Shown here: positions 52,382 to 60,853 of the stretch, one piece after another
How positions within the stretch are numbered: position 1 is the stretch's first letter
How the letters are laid out: the number at the start of each line of letters is the position of its first letter
NCBI GenBank assembly: GCA_050953285.1
Contig: JBMNMK010000002.1
Span: 248,001-312,000, forward strand
Direction of reading: 5' to 3'
Source: Olsenella_K sp050953285
Lineage (GTDB): Bacteria > Actinomycetota > Coriobacteriia > Coriobacteriales > Atopobiaceae
DNA: 64,000 bases
Notes under the pieces: model-generated
What the model was told of the DNA's origin: nothing
The model's database searches: none
What the model saw: the letters and a program-made list of their open reading frames with translations, nothing else
Made by a program: the position numbers and the translations under genes

Positions 52382-53116
52382 ATGCAAGATGAGGTGCAAA
52401 CAACCGAGGTTCAAGGCGCTCTTAAAGAGACGGCGTGGGGTGTGCGTGCACCAGGTTTCGAGGAGCTCACCATGGAAGAAGCTTTGGGCAAAGAGAGCAA
52501 AAAGATGTCACCAGAGGCGTACTATGGGTCACATCTGCCGGAGCTTGAAGCAGCAAAACAGCAGGTATGTGATCTTATCGAGCGCTATGTGAACACATGC
52601 TCTCACGATGATGACCTCAAGCCTGTGGTCTACTACACGACCAGAATCAAGTCTCCGGAGAGCTTGGTCGAGAAGATCATGCGCAAAGGAGGTACCGACA
52701 CCTCTTTTGAGGCGGCGCAGAGCCTGGACATCCACGATATTGTCGGTATGAGAATCATCTGTGCCTTTGTGGACGATGTCTATGAGACAGCGCACTGGCT
52801 GGAAGCGCTCCCAGAAGTGGAGGTGCTTGAGCGCAAGGACTATATAGAAAATCCCAAGCCCAACGGCTATAGAAGCCTGCATCTTATCCTCAAGTTCAAC
52901 CAAGGGCCCGCCGCCAGCCTCAAGGCGGTAGAGGTTCAGATGCGCACTATCGGCATAGATTTCTGGGCAACGCTTGAGCACAAGATCAAGTACAAGAAGA
53001 GCGTGCAAAATCCCGAGCTCATGCAGCGTGAGCTCAAGCGCTGCGCGGATGAGATTGCCTCGGTTGATATCTCCATGCAGGCCATAAGAAATGTGATTAG
53101 AGATAGTGATGAGTGA
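52382..53116 (+). CDS. Small alarmone synthetase, (p)ppGpp (RelQ-type)
   Basis: A 244-residue GTP pyrophosphokinase with only the RelA/SpoT synthetase domain. Marks: RIKSPESLVEKIMRKG (ATP/G-loop region), DIHDIVGMRIICAFVDDVY, DYIENPKPNGYRSLHLIL, VEVQMRTIGIDFWATLEHKIKYKK. No HD hydrolase, TGS or ACT domains. A 50-residue N-terminal leader precedes it. It makes (p)ppGpp (perhaps pGpp) without ribosomes. Co-transcription with a two-component system suggests that an external signal sets alarmone level. Confidence 0.94.
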   Translation: MQDEVQTTEVQGALKETAWGVRAPGFEELTMEEALGKESKKMSPEAYYGSHLPELEAAKQQVCDLIERYVNTCSHDDDLKPVVYYTTRIKSPESLVEKIMRKGGTDTSFEAAQSLDIHDIVGMRIICAFVDDVYETAHWLEALPEVEVLERKDYIENPKPNGYRSLHLILKFNQGPAASLKAVEVQMRTIGIDFWATLEHKIKYKKSVQNPELMQRELKRCADEIASVDISMQAIRNVIRDSDE

Positions 53117-53176
53117 TACTCTCTGAGGGCGTGCACAACTTAGCAGGTGCGCTCACACGAGACGTAGGAGTAGACG

Positions 53177-54388
53177 GTGAATTACAATTTTGATGAGATG
53201 CTGGATCGCAGCAATACCCATGCGGTGGCCATCGACGGGGTAGGAAGGCCCGGCGGATTTGGCCCTGAGGCGCCCCAGGATGGCTTTGATTTTATCCCCA
53301 TGTGGATTGCGGACATGAACTTTGAGGGCCCGCGCAGCGTCGTGGATGCGCTGGTGGCGCGCGCCAAGCATCCTGCCTATGGCTATTTCATTACCTCAGA
53401 TGAGTACTATGATTCAATTATTGATTGGCACGCGCGCAGAAAAGGCGTCTTGGATCTCACGCGCGACGCCATTGGGTATGAAAATGGCGTGCTCGGTGGT
53501 CTTGCCACTGCGGTACGCGCCTTCACCGCGCCGGGCGATAAGATCCTCATCCATGCACCTACCTACATTGGCTTCACGGGTACCTTAAACGCTTCTGGCC
53601 GAACCATGGTGCACAGCCAGCTCATCAAAGATGAAGACGGCGTCTGGCGGATGGACTTTGAGGACATGGAGCGCAAGCTCAGAGACGAAAACATCCACTT
53701 TGCCGTGTTCTGCTCGCCCTTTAACCCCTGTGGCCGCGTGTGGGAACGTTGGGAGATTGAACGCGCTCTTGAACTTTACGAGAAGTACGAGTGTGTCGTA
53801 TTTGATGATGAGATCTGGTCTGACCTCATCTTGGGCGATAAACCCCAGATTGCAACGCAGAGCGTCAATGCATGGGCACGTGAGAACGTGATCTCACTGT
53901 ATGCGCCCAGCAAGACGTTCAATTTAGCAGGACTGGTGGGTTCATATCACGTGGTCTACAACAAGAGGCTGCGTGACCGTATGCATACCGTGGCGCAGGC
54001 AATGCACTACAACAGCATGAATGTGATGAGTGAGCAGGCTCTTATCGGCGCCTATAGCACAGAGGGAGAGGCGTGGTTAGACCAGCTTCTGCCATATCTG
54101 CGCCACAACAGAGACTTTGCGTGCGACTACATCCACGACCACTTTGAAGGTGTGGATGTCTTCAGGCCAGAGGGCACCTACATGCTCTTCTTGGATTGTG
54201 CATCATGGCTGGATAAGCACCACAAGAGCCTGACAGATCTTGAACATGCGGGCTGGAATGTGGGCGTGGGCTGGCAAGACGGTGCACAGTTCAACGGCCC
54301 AACGCATATCCGCATGAACTTGGCACTGCCGCTGCCCAAGGTGAAAGAGGCTTTTGAGCGCCTGGATAGATACGTTTTTAACGCCTAA
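53177..54388 (+). CDS. MalY/PatB family PLP-dependent C-S lyase/aminotransferase
   Basis: A 403-residue fold-type I enzyme. PMWIADMNFEGP at the start, AYGYFITSDEYYDSIIDWHARRKG, SPFNPCGRVW, VVFDDEIWSDLIL and PLP lysine K246 in APSKTFNLAGL match MalY/PatB cystathionine beta-lyases. It probably makes pyruvate, ammonia and a thiol from cystathionine or cysteine. GTG start after GTAGGAG. It is separate from the methionine operon but could feed homocysteine to it. Confidence 0.92.
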   Translation: MNYNFDEMLDRSNTHAVAIDGVGRPGGFGPEAPQDGFDFIPMWIADMNFEGPRSVVDALVARAKHPAYGYFITSDEYYDSIIDWHARRKGVLDLTRDAIGYENGVLGGLATAVRAFTAPGDKILIHAPTYIGFTGTLNASGRTMVHSQLIKDEDGVWRMDFEDMERKLRDENIHFAVFCSPFNPCGRVWERWEIERALELYEKYECVVFDDEIWSDLILGDKPQIATQSVNAWARENVISLYAPSKTFNLAGLVGSYHVVYNKRLRDRMHTVAQAMHYNSMNVMSEQALIGAYSTEGEAWLDQLLPYLRHNRDFACDYIHDHFEGVDVFRPEGTYMLFLDCASWLDKHHKSLTDLEHAGWNVGVGWQDGAQFNGPTHIRMNLALPLPKVKEAFERLDRYVFNA

Positions 54389-54438
54389 GGCCGAGCGCCC
54401 TGTCTTGCCTTGCCATCGGTTCATATGAAAGAGGCCCC

Positions 54439-55263
54439 ATGCTGCGCGCAAACTTCCATACCCACACGATGCTCTGCGATGGAGATAATACGCCAGAAGA
54501 GATGGTAGAAGAAGCGCTTGCCGAGGGCTTTGAGCAGCTGGGCTTTTCTGGTCATATGGATCCAGACATCCATATGGACTGGCCCGCATACATTGAGCGT
54601 ATCAGCGGTCTCAAGAAGCGTTACGCTGACCAGCTCGACATCATCTTGGGTGTCGAGCTGGACAATCTCTTTGACCGCACGTGTTGTCCGGGCGCAGAGT
54701 ATGTGATAGGTTCAACGCACTTTTTGAACCTGCCGACCGACGAGCCGCTCTCCGTCGATTCATCTCCCGAGGCAATCGTTAAGATATGCAACGACTACTT
54801 TGGTGGAGACTGGCTCTTGCTCACCAAGAGCTACTACGAGTTTGAAGCGCAGGTGTATGACCGCCTGAACTGCGATTTTATTGGCCATTTTGACTTGGTG
54901 ACGCGCTTTAATGATGAGCTCCACTTTGTGGACGAAACGAGTCCGCGCTATCTTGAACCTGCCCTGGACGCCATGGATTACCTGGTGTCACAAGATGTGA
55001 TGTTTGAGATCAACTGCGGTGCGTACAACCGCGGGCGCAAAAAAGAACTCTACCCCCGCCCAGAGCTGCTGCAACATCTTTCTGACATGGGCGGGCGCAT
55101 CATCATCAACTCCGATGCCCACCAGACAAAGCGCCTCTCCGCCGGCTTTGATCAGGCGATAAAAGCTGCGCTGTCCTGTGGCTTTACGGAGACGAATGTC
55201 TTTTGCCATGCCGACGATGGAACGCTGCAGCTCAAGCAGCTTGCCCTGGCCGAGCTCCTGTAG
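54439..55263 (+). CDS. Histidinol-phosphatase family PHP-domain protein
   Basis: A 274-residue PHP phosphoesterase of the HisK/HisJ type. Metal ligands: NFHTHTMLCDG, FSGHMD, GVELDN, GSTHFL, GHFDLVTRF and NSDAHQ. It could be histidinol-phosphate phosphatase, but no other his-biosynthetic gene is near and PHP phosphatases act on other substrates too. GAAAGAGG before the ATG. Confidence 0.88.
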   Translation: MLRANFHTHTMLCDGDNTPEEMVEEALAEGFEQLGFSGHMDPDIHMDWPAYIERISGLKKRYADQLDIILGVELDNLFDRTCCPGAEYVIGSTHFLNLPTDEPLSVDSSPEAIVKICNDYFGGDWLLLTKSYYEFEAQVYDRLNCDFIGHFDLVTRFNDELHFVDETSPRYLEPALDAMDYLVSQDVMFEINCGAYNRGRKKELYPRPELLQHLSDMGGRIIINSDAHQTKRLSAGFDQAIKAALSCGFTETNVFCHADDGTLQLKQLALAELL

Positions 55264-55294
55264 GGCAGCGGGCGTGCAGCTGCGCGCGCTATGT

Positions 55295-55318
55295 GCGCTG
55301 CGCCTGAGGCCGCAGCGC
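55295..55318 (+). other. Perfect GC-rich hairpin after the PHP gene
   Basis: GCGCTGCG and CGCAGCGC form an 8-bp stem with loop CCTGAGGC. No U-run follows, so it may be an mRNA 3' barrier more than an intrinsic terminator. Confidence 0.4.
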
Positions 55319-55433
55319 TCGTGGTGAGCTTGTGAGCGGAGGTCTTTCTCGCATAAGGAAGTGTGACTGGGGTAGAAGCAGTTCAAGATGATCAAACTTT
55401 CTTATGGAATTGAGAGTTCAAGAGGTGATTGAT

Positions 55434-55688
55434 ATGGCACAGTTTACTGATCTCAAGTTATATGTTCGTCCGGGATGCCCTTTCTGCGCGCGCGTGGATC
55501 GTTTTATGGAGAAAAACGATATCCAGGTTGAGCACCTGGACGTGACTGAGGGCACCAACGGGGATGACCTGGAGCGCATTGGAGGAAAGCGCACGTGCCC
55601 GTGCCTGCTGATTGATGGTAAGCCCATGTATGAGAGCATGGACATCATCAAGTATCTGGCAGAAAGAATTGGTCTCAACAGGAAGTAA
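55434..55688 (+). CDS. Glutaredoxin-like protein
   Basis: An 84-residue thioredoxin-fold protein with the redox motif C15-P-F-C18 near the N-terminus, a TCPCLLIDG cis-Pro loop (an extra Cys pair flanks the Pro) and GKPMYESMDIIKYLAE typical of glutaredoxins and GST N-domains. Reduces disulfides. The ATG at 55434 has AGAGGTGAT; an ATG at 55404 lacks a site. GTTCAA half-sites at 55380 and 55416 resemble those in the operator array upstream of the next gene. Confidence 0.88.
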   Translation: MAQFTDLKLYVRPGCPFCARVDRFMEKNDIQVEHLDVTEGTNGDDLERIGGKRTCPCLLIDGKPMYESMDIIKYLAERIGLNRK

Positions 55689-55704
55689 TCTTGAACTTGT
55701 GCAG

Positions 55705-55728
55705 GTAGCGGGGTATTTGTCCTGCTAC
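55705..55728 (+). other. Hairpin after the glutaredoxin gene
   Basis: GTAGC and GCTAC pair around GGGGTATTTGTCCT, giving an imperfect stem. It directly precedes the stronger terminator at 55749. Confidence 0.35.
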
Positions 55729-55748
55729 AGATGTGAGAGATTTGAGAT

Positions 55749-55793
55749 GTGAGCCGCATGCATTACCTCAGGGAACGTGCGGCTCACTTTTTT
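55749..55793 (+). terminator. Strong rho-independent terminator
   Basis: GTGAGCCGCA and TGCGGCTCAC form a perfect 10-bp stem followed by TTTTTT. It separates the glutaredoxin gene from the HTH-aminotransferase regulatory region. Confidence 0.9.
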
Positions 55794-55813
55794 GCTCCGA
55801 TTGGCGGTGAGTT

Positions 55814-55915
55814 GTTCAAATTAAATTGAACTTTGTCTTGCATTTGGTGTGGGCAGTGCTATTCTTTGTTCAATTTTAAGCGAAGAGCCTTTGAGGCTTG
55901 CTTAAATTGAACTTT
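55814..55915. promoter_or_regulatory. Operator array of GTTCAA/TTGAAC palindromes
   Basis: The 18-bp palindrome GTTCAA-N6-TTGAAC lies at 55814-55831. An inverted repeat, GTTCAATTTTAAGC (55868) and GCTTAAATTGAAC (55900), can fold with an inner AGCCT/AGGCT stem into one long hairpin. The 14-mer TTAAATTGAACTTT occurs exactly twice (55821 and 55902). The array lies upstream of a gene with its own XRE helix-turn-helix, which suggests autoregulation. Confidence 0.7.
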
Positions 55916-55955
55916 ACAGGTGCGGTTGGTATCGCCCGCGTGATCTGGAGGGCAT

Positions 55956-57494
55956 ATGGCTCTAGAGGATAGCTCTTGGGAACAGGTGAGCGCCGGTAGC
56001 TTTGCCGATAGGCTCAACTGGGCGCTAGAAAATCAAGGATTAAAGCAGATAGACCTTATCAACAAGGCGGCAGATAAGGGTAATAAACTGGGAAAAAGTC
56101 AGCTGAGTCAGTATGTTTCTGGCAAGACCATACCCAGACAAGATACCTTAGAGCTCCTCGGTGAGCTCTTGGGATGTTCTGCCGTATGGCTGGCTACGGG
56201 CGCAACAGACCCTGCGCTGGGTCATGAACAGAGTTCAGGCATTCAAGAGGAAGCCTCAGAGAGAGGAATGCACATGCCGCTTCGTACCTTCAACAAGTCC
56301 AGCAAGTTGGAAAACGTGCTCTATGATGTCCGTGGTCCTGTGTTGGATGAGGCCATGCGCATGGAAGATCAGGGTACCCACGTTATCAAACTGAACATAG
56401 GTAACCCTGCGCCCTTTGGCTTCCGCACGCCCGATGAAGTGGTCAAGGACATGCAGGATCAGCTCATTGACTGCGAAGGATATTCTCAAAGCCGCGGGCT
56501 CTTCTCGGCCAGAAAAGCAATCATGCAGTATGACCAGCTCAAGAATATTCCCAACGTAGACGTCGAGGATATCTATACCGGAAACGGTGCTTCTGAGCTC
56601 ATCAACCTGTCCATGAGTGCGTTTTTGGATGATGGGGACGAGATTTTGATTCCAAGTCCGGACTATCCGCTCTGGACGGCATGCGCCACGCTGGCAGGTG
56701 GCCGCGTGGTGCACTATACCTGCGATGAAAAGGCAAACTGGTATCCGGATATCCAAGACATTCGTAGGAAGGTCACGCCGCGCACGAAAGGCATTGTTAT
56801 TATCAACCCCAACAATCCCACCGGTGCGCTCTATCCCAAAGAGGTGCTGGAGGAGATTGTTGAGGTGGCACGAGAAAACCAGCTCGTGATCTTCTCGGAT
56901 GAGATCTATGACCGGCTGGTGATGGATGGAAAAGAGCACGTCTCCATTGCTTCTTTGGCACCTGATCTGTTTTGCATTACGTTCAATGGACTCTCCAAGA
57001 GTCATATGGTGGCGGGGTATCGCATTGGCTGGATGAGCCTGTCGGGCAACAAGCGCATTGCAAAAGACTATATAGACGGTATCAACATGCTCTCAAATAT
57101 GCGCCTGTGCTCCAACGTGCCGGCACAGTCCATTGTGCAGACCTGCCTGGGCGGCATTCAGCGCTCGCAGAGTTTGCTGGTGGAAGGTGGCCGCATCTTT
57201 GAGCAGCGACAATATGTTTATGATCGCTTGAGCGCTATTGAAGGTGTGCATGTCACCAAGCCCGAGGCGGCGTTTTATATCTTCCCGCATCTGGACGCGG
57301 ACAAGTTCAATATCACCGATGATGATCAGTTTGCCTTAGACCTCTTGAAAGATGAGCACGTGCTGATTGTGCCGGGCAAGGGCTTTAACTACGAAAAGCC
57401 AGGCTATTTTAGGATTGTGTATCTGCCGCGTAAGCACACGCTGCGTGAGGCTATGGACAAGATTGAGCACTTCTTGAGTTACTACCGTCAGTAG
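55956..57494 (+). CDS. XRE helix-turn-helix fused to alanine-type aminotransferase
   Basis: A 512-residue fusion. Residues 14-72 are an XRE/Cro HTH (FADRLNWALENQGLKQIDLINKA..KLGKSQLSQYVSGKTIPRQDTLELLGELLG). After a short linker comes a complete class I aminotransferase of the AlaA/YfbQ type (about 108-512): NIGNPAPFGF, SQSRGLFSARKAI, GNGASELI, NPNNPTGALY, SDEIYDRL and PLP lysine K348 in NGLSKSHMVAGYRIGW. It could be a glutamate-pyruvate transaminase that also binds DNA. Unlike MocR/GntR regulators, the HTH is XRE type. ATG after GGAGGGC. Palindromes upstream support DNA binding. Confidence 0.92.
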   Translation: MALEDSSWEQVSAGSFADRLNWALENQGLKQIDLINKAADKGNKLGKSQLSQYVSGKTIPRQDTLELLGELLGCSAVWLATGATDPALGHEQSSGIQEEASERGMHMPLRTFNKSSKLENVLYDVRGPVLDEAMRMEDQGTHVIKLNIGNPAPFGFRTPDEVVKDMQDQLIDCEGYSQSRGLFSARKAIMQYDQLKNIPNVDVEDIYTGNGASELINLSMSAFLDDGDEILIPSPDYPLWTACATLAGGRVVHYTCDEKANWYPDIQDIRRKVTPRTKGIVIINPNNPTGALYPKEVLEEIVEVARENQLVIFSDEIYDRLVMDGKEHVSIASLAPDLFCITFNGLSKSHMVAGYRIGWMSLSGNKRIAKDYIDGINMLSNMRLCSNVPAQSIVQTCLGGIQRSQSLLVEGGRIFEQRQYVYDRLSAIEGVHVTKPEAAFYIFPHLDADKFNITDDDQFALDLLKDEHVLIVPGKGFNYEKPGYFRIVYLPRKHTLREAMDKIEHFLSYYRQ

Positions 57495-57588
57495 AAGAGT
57501 GTCTTGATCACATACGCATACGCGTCGTGAGCAGGTGATACGTGCGTGCGGGCAGATGTGTTGGGGCAGGATGTGCGCACGCCTTTGG

Positions 57589-57611
57589 GAAGCTTCATGT
57601 TATGGAGCTTC
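57589..57611 (+). terminator. Possible weak terminator
   Basis: GAAGCTTCAT and ATGGAGCTTC form a 10-bp stem (one T-G pair) with loop GTT, then TCTTAG. Lies between the HTH-aminotransferase and the phosphate transporter genes. Confidence 0.45.
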
Positions 57612-57700
57612 TCTTAGGCTGCGCATTTGCCTACATTGAGCTTACGGTGAGAAAACAGATACGTTAAGATGCTACGGGGTACACGTCCAAAGGAGGCCCT

Positions 57701-58750
57701 GTGGCCAGTTTTGACCAGTTTCTAGCAGCCGTCCAGTCCAATCCGTTTTTGGCAGTTGTTATTATCCTTGTGCTTGGCACGATCTTTGTAAACGGTGCAA
57801 CCGATGCCGCAAATGCTATTGCAGAGCCCGTAGGCACCCGCTCCATTGGCGTTAATGCAGCTATTGCTATGAGCGTGGTGTGCAATTTTGTGGGCTTGGT
57901 GGCCATGAGTTTCATCTCAACCGCCGTTGCCGACACCATATCGGGCATGGTGGATTTTGGTGGGGATTCCCATGCTGCACTCATTGCTCTTGCCGCCGCA
58001 ACCGTCGGTATTGTTGCGTGGGGCATCGGTGCGTGGATCTTTGGCATTCCCACCTCGGAGAGCCATGCACTTATTGCCGGCTTGACAGGAGCTGCCCTAG
58101 CAGTGAAGGGTGGAGCTGCTGGTATTAACATGGCGGAGTGGATCAAGGTCATCTATGGCCTTGTTTTCTCGACTGTTGCAGGTTTTGGCGCAGGCTGGGT
58201 GGTGACGCGCATCATCAGGCTGTTGTGTCGAGATGTTGATAGGCGGAAGGCAGACAAGATGTTTGGCCGCCTGCAGGTATATGGAGCCGCTGGTGTGGCG
58301 CTTATGCACGGCGCACAAGACGGTCAGAAGTTCATGTCGACGGCCATGCTTGCCATAGCGCTCTCCTTGGGCTTGAGGGCTCAAGACATAGGGGGTTTTC
58401 CTCTGTGGATTGAGGTACTTTGCGCAGCTACCATGGCAATTGGTACGGCGGTGGGTGGCAAGCGCATCATCAAGAAGGTGGGCATGGAGATGGTGCAGAT
58501 GGAAAAGCACCAGGGCTTTGCGGCGTCACTTTCTGCCACCGCAGCGCTTCTCGTGGCTACCTTAACCGGCCTTCCGGTCTCTACCACCCATGTTAAAACC
58601 GCAGCTATCATGGGCGCCGGCGCCGCCAAGAGCGTGCGCAGCGTCAACTGGGCTGTCGCCAAAGAGATGGTCTATACCTGGGTCTTTACCTTCCCTGGCT
58701 GTGGCCTCATAGGGTATGTCTTGGCACGGCTCTTCCTGCTCTGGTTCTAA
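57701..58750 (+). CDS. pit: PiT-family inorganic phosphate transporter
   Basis: A 349-residue membrane protein with the two PiT repeats: NGATDAANAIAEPVGTRSI near residue 30 and AASLSATAALLVATLTGLPVSTTHV near 272, plus GIPTSESHALIAG and ALMHGAQDGQK. It is a cation-phosphate symporter (or sulfate in some relatives). The GTG is preceded by AAAGGAGG. It is followed by its usual DUF47 partner. Confidence 0.94.
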   Translation: MASFDQFLAAVQSNPFLAVVIILVLGTIFVNGATDAANAIAEPVGTRSIGVNAAIAMSVVCNFVGLVAMSFISTAVADTISGMVDFGGDSHAALIALAAATVGIVAWGIGAWIFGIPTSESHALIAGLTGAALAVKGGAAGINMAEWIKVIYGLVFSTVAGFGAGWVVTRIIRLLCRDVDRRKADKMFGRLQVYGAAGVALMHGAQDGQKFMSTAMLAIALSLGLRAQDIGGFPLWIEVLCAATMAIGTAVGGKRIIKKVGMEMVQMEKHQGFAASLSATAALLVATLTGLPVSTTHVKTAAIMGAGAAKSVRSVNWAVAKEMVYTWVFTFPGCGLIGYVLARLFLLWF

Positions 58751-58830
58751 CCGCAACAACGTAACAACTCGTGAAATGGAGTTTTTGCTTCAGGAGGAGC
58801 GGTAGCGCTCCTGTGGACTAAGGAGATAAC

Positions 58831-59460
58831 ATGCCCCACAAGAAAGAAGATCACTTCTATACGCTCTTTAGGGACTTTGCCAAAGAAATTGTGAGCGTCG
58901 CCGCGGATTATGAGGAGCTCGTCTCGGGATACCCTGCCTCCGCTACGCTCATTCCGGTCATGAGGGTTCATGAGGACAGGTGTGATGAACACGTGCGCAA
59001 GATCATGAAGGAGCTCTACAGCTCATTCATCACGCCGTTTGACCGCAACGATATTTCTGATCTGGCGCTCAAGCTGGATGACATCGTTGACTATATGGAG
59101 GGAAGTTCGCTACGTCTGGATCTCTTCAACATGCATGGCATGAGAGACGAGGGTAAACAGATGGCGCGCCTGACCAGAGAGGCCGTAAACGAACTCTACG
59201 TGATGATTGACCACCTGCCCAACTACAAGACAGATTCCGTGGTAATGGAGAAGGCCATCTCGGTGGGTCACATTGAAGACGCAGGGGATCAGGTCTATGA
59301 GTCTGCCTTGCACGAGCTCTTCCACGAGGAAGACATTGAGGAGTATCGCCGCGGCCACGTGGTGGGCTGGCTCAGGGTCTTCGACCGCATGGAGATGTGC
59401 CTGGATGCATGCGACGCTGCGGCCGGTGTCGTGCGTTCCGTGGTCATGAAGAGCGCATAA
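58831..59460 (+). CDS. DUF47 family PiT accessory protein (PhoU-like fold)
   Basis: A 209-residue all-helical protein of the DUF47/TIGR00153 group, which resembles PhoU and typically accompanies PiT transporters to control them. HEDRCDEHVRKIMKELYSSFITPFDRNDISDLALKLDDIVDYMEG is the signature, with metal-type acidic residues, and IEDAGDQVYE in the second bundle. ATG after AAGGAG. It is 80 bases after pit. Confidence 0.92.
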   Translation: MPHKKEDHFYTLFRDFAKEIVSVAADYEELVSGYPASATLIPVMRVHEDRCDEHVRKIMKELYSSFITPFDRNDISDLALKLDDIVDYMEGSSLRLDLFNMHGMRDEGKQMARLTREAVNELYVMIDHLPNYKTDSVVMEKAISVGHIEDAGDQVYESALHELFHEEDIEEYRRGHVVGWLRVFDRMEMCLDACDAAAGVVRSVVMKSA

Positions 59461-59504
59461 GAACTTATCGCCCAATTACTCATCAGATTGAATGTTTTCT
59501 CGCC
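59461..59504. repeat. Two intergenic copies of the window-wide DNA word
   Basis: GAACTTATCGCC (59461-59472) directly follows the DUF47 stop, and TTCTCGCC (59497-59504) follows 24 bases later; both are minus-orientation forms of GGCGAKAAGWWC or its core. Confidence 0.5.
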
Positions 59505-59630
59505 AATTCTTTCAAAGCTGTAAATGCTCTGTAACGCCCGTTTGAAGGCATCCGTAGGAGGACTAGAGTTTTTTGCAGTCTGTGAGGGAGTCGGCGCGCG
59601 GCGTCGTCTCGATCAATTGGGAGGCAGGTA

Positions 59631-60677
59631 ATGGTTCAGAAGAAAGATATTGACTGGGGCGCGCTGGGTTTTGCCTATCAGCCGACGGATTTCAGCTACG
59701 TGTCCAACTACAAAGACGGCGCGTGGGATGAAGGAACGCTGACGCGCGATCACACCGTGACGCTCTCTGAGTGCGCGGGCCTGCTGCATTACTGCCAGGA
59801 GGTTTTTGAGGGCCTCAAGGCCTATACCACCAAGAACGGTGACGTGGTGTGTTTCCGTCCCGATCAAAACGCCGAGCGCATGTATAACTCGGCCAAGCGC
59901 ATCTGCATGCCGCCGTTCCCAAAGGATCGCTTTGTGAAGGCGGTTGAGGAGGTCGTGCGCGCCAACGCTGCGTGGGTGCCTCCGTTTGGTTCGGGCGCTA
60001 CGCTCTATATCCGTCCGTTCATGTTTGCAACGGGCGATGTCATCGGCGTGAAGCCTGCAGACGAGTATCAGTTCCGCATCCTGGTGACGCCGGTAGGCCC
60101 GTACTACAAGGGCGGCGTTAAGCCCGTTAAGCTGCAGGTTTCTAAGTATGACCGCGCAGCACCTCATGGCACGGGCAACATCAAGGCTGGCCTTAACTAT
60201 GCCATGAGCCTCTATCCTTCCGTTGAGGCGCACTCCAAGGGATATGCGGACAACATGTTCTTAGACCCCCAGAGCCGCACCTATGTGGAGGAGTCCGGCG
60301 GAGCAAACATCTTGTTTGTTAAAGAGGACGGCACCCTGGTGGTTCCCCAGTCCTTCACCGATTCCATTCTGCCCTCCGTCACCCGTCGCTCGCTGGTTGA
60401 TGTTGCGGAGAAGAAGCTCGGCATGCGCGTTGAGCAGCGCCCGGTCAAGTTCCAGGAGGTCTTGGACGGCGAGTTTGTGGAGGCTGGCATGTGCGGCACG
60501 GCGGCGGTCATCTCTCCTGTGGGCGAGGTCGACACCGACGACGTACAGTTTGTCTTCAAGAGTGGCATGGAAAACGTGGGTCCTGTCATGAAGGAGCTGC
60601 GTGAGACCTTGACCGGCATCCAGTCAGGCGAGATCGAGGACACCTTTGGCTGGGTTCACAAGATCGACGTGGAGTAG
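59631..60677 (+). CDS. ilvE: Branched-chain amino acid aminotransferase
   Basis: A 348-residue fold-type IV PLP enzyme of the long BCAT2 group. LHYCQEVFEGLKAY, FRPDQNAERMYNSAKRICMP, RPFMFATGDVIGV, the PLP lysine K185 in GTGNIKAGLNYA, and EESGGANILFV and GTAAVISPVG are present. It interconverts Leu, Ile, Val and their 2-oxo acids. GGGAGG lies before the ATG. The 170-base region upstream shows no T-box. Confidence 0.96.
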   Translation: MVQKKDIDWGALGFAYQPTDFSYVSNYKDGAWDEGTLTRDHTVTLSECAGLLHYCQEVFEGLKAYTTKNGDVVCFRPDQNAERMYNSAKRICMPPFPKDRFVKAVEEVVRANAAWVPPFGSGATLYIRPFMFATGDVIGVKPADEYQFRILVTPVGPYYKGGVKPVKLQVSKYDRAAPHGTGNIKAGLNYAMSLYPSVEAHSKGYADNMFLDPQSRTYVEESGGANILFVKEDGTLVVPQSFTDSILPSVTRRSLVDVAEKKLGMRVEQRPVKFQEVLDGEFVEAGMCGTAAVISPVGEVDTDDVQFVFKSGMENVGPVMKELRETLTGIQSGEIEDTFGWVHKIDVE

Positions 60678-60727
60678 GCACCGCGCGTTCAAGCAGCGCG
60701 TTTGGGCGAGAAACACCTGCACTTGTG

Positions 60728-60760
60728 AAGAGAGGCCGCATGCGTGCGGCCTCTCTCTTC
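60728..60760 (+). terminator. Rho-independent terminator after ilvE
   Basis: GAGAGGCCGCA and TGCGGCCTCTC form a perfect 11-bp stem with loop TGCG, followed by TCTTCT. It lies 50 bases after the ilvE stop. Confidence 0.8.
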
Positions 60761-60793
60761 TGTATGTCGTGCGTGGACGGTGGGCGTGCCGTG

Positions 60794-60853
60794 GCAGCGT
60801 GCGTTGTCGCAGCGTGCGTTGCCGCAGCGTGCGTTGCCGCAGCGTGCGCGCTA
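60794..60853. repeat. Tandem 15-bp repeat, four units
   Basis: Unit GCAGCGTGCGTTGCC: second and third copies (60809-60838) are identical, the first differs by one base and the fourth only keeps its first ten bases. It fills the gap between the ilvE terminator and the end of the minus-strand DUF5808 gene and may vary in copy number. Confidence 0.8.

Noticed and set aside
59461..59630. T-box leader upstream of ilvE
   Set aside because: No AGGGTGGNACCGCG-type antiterminator sequence and no intrinsic terminator are present; the same holds before hisS and metG.
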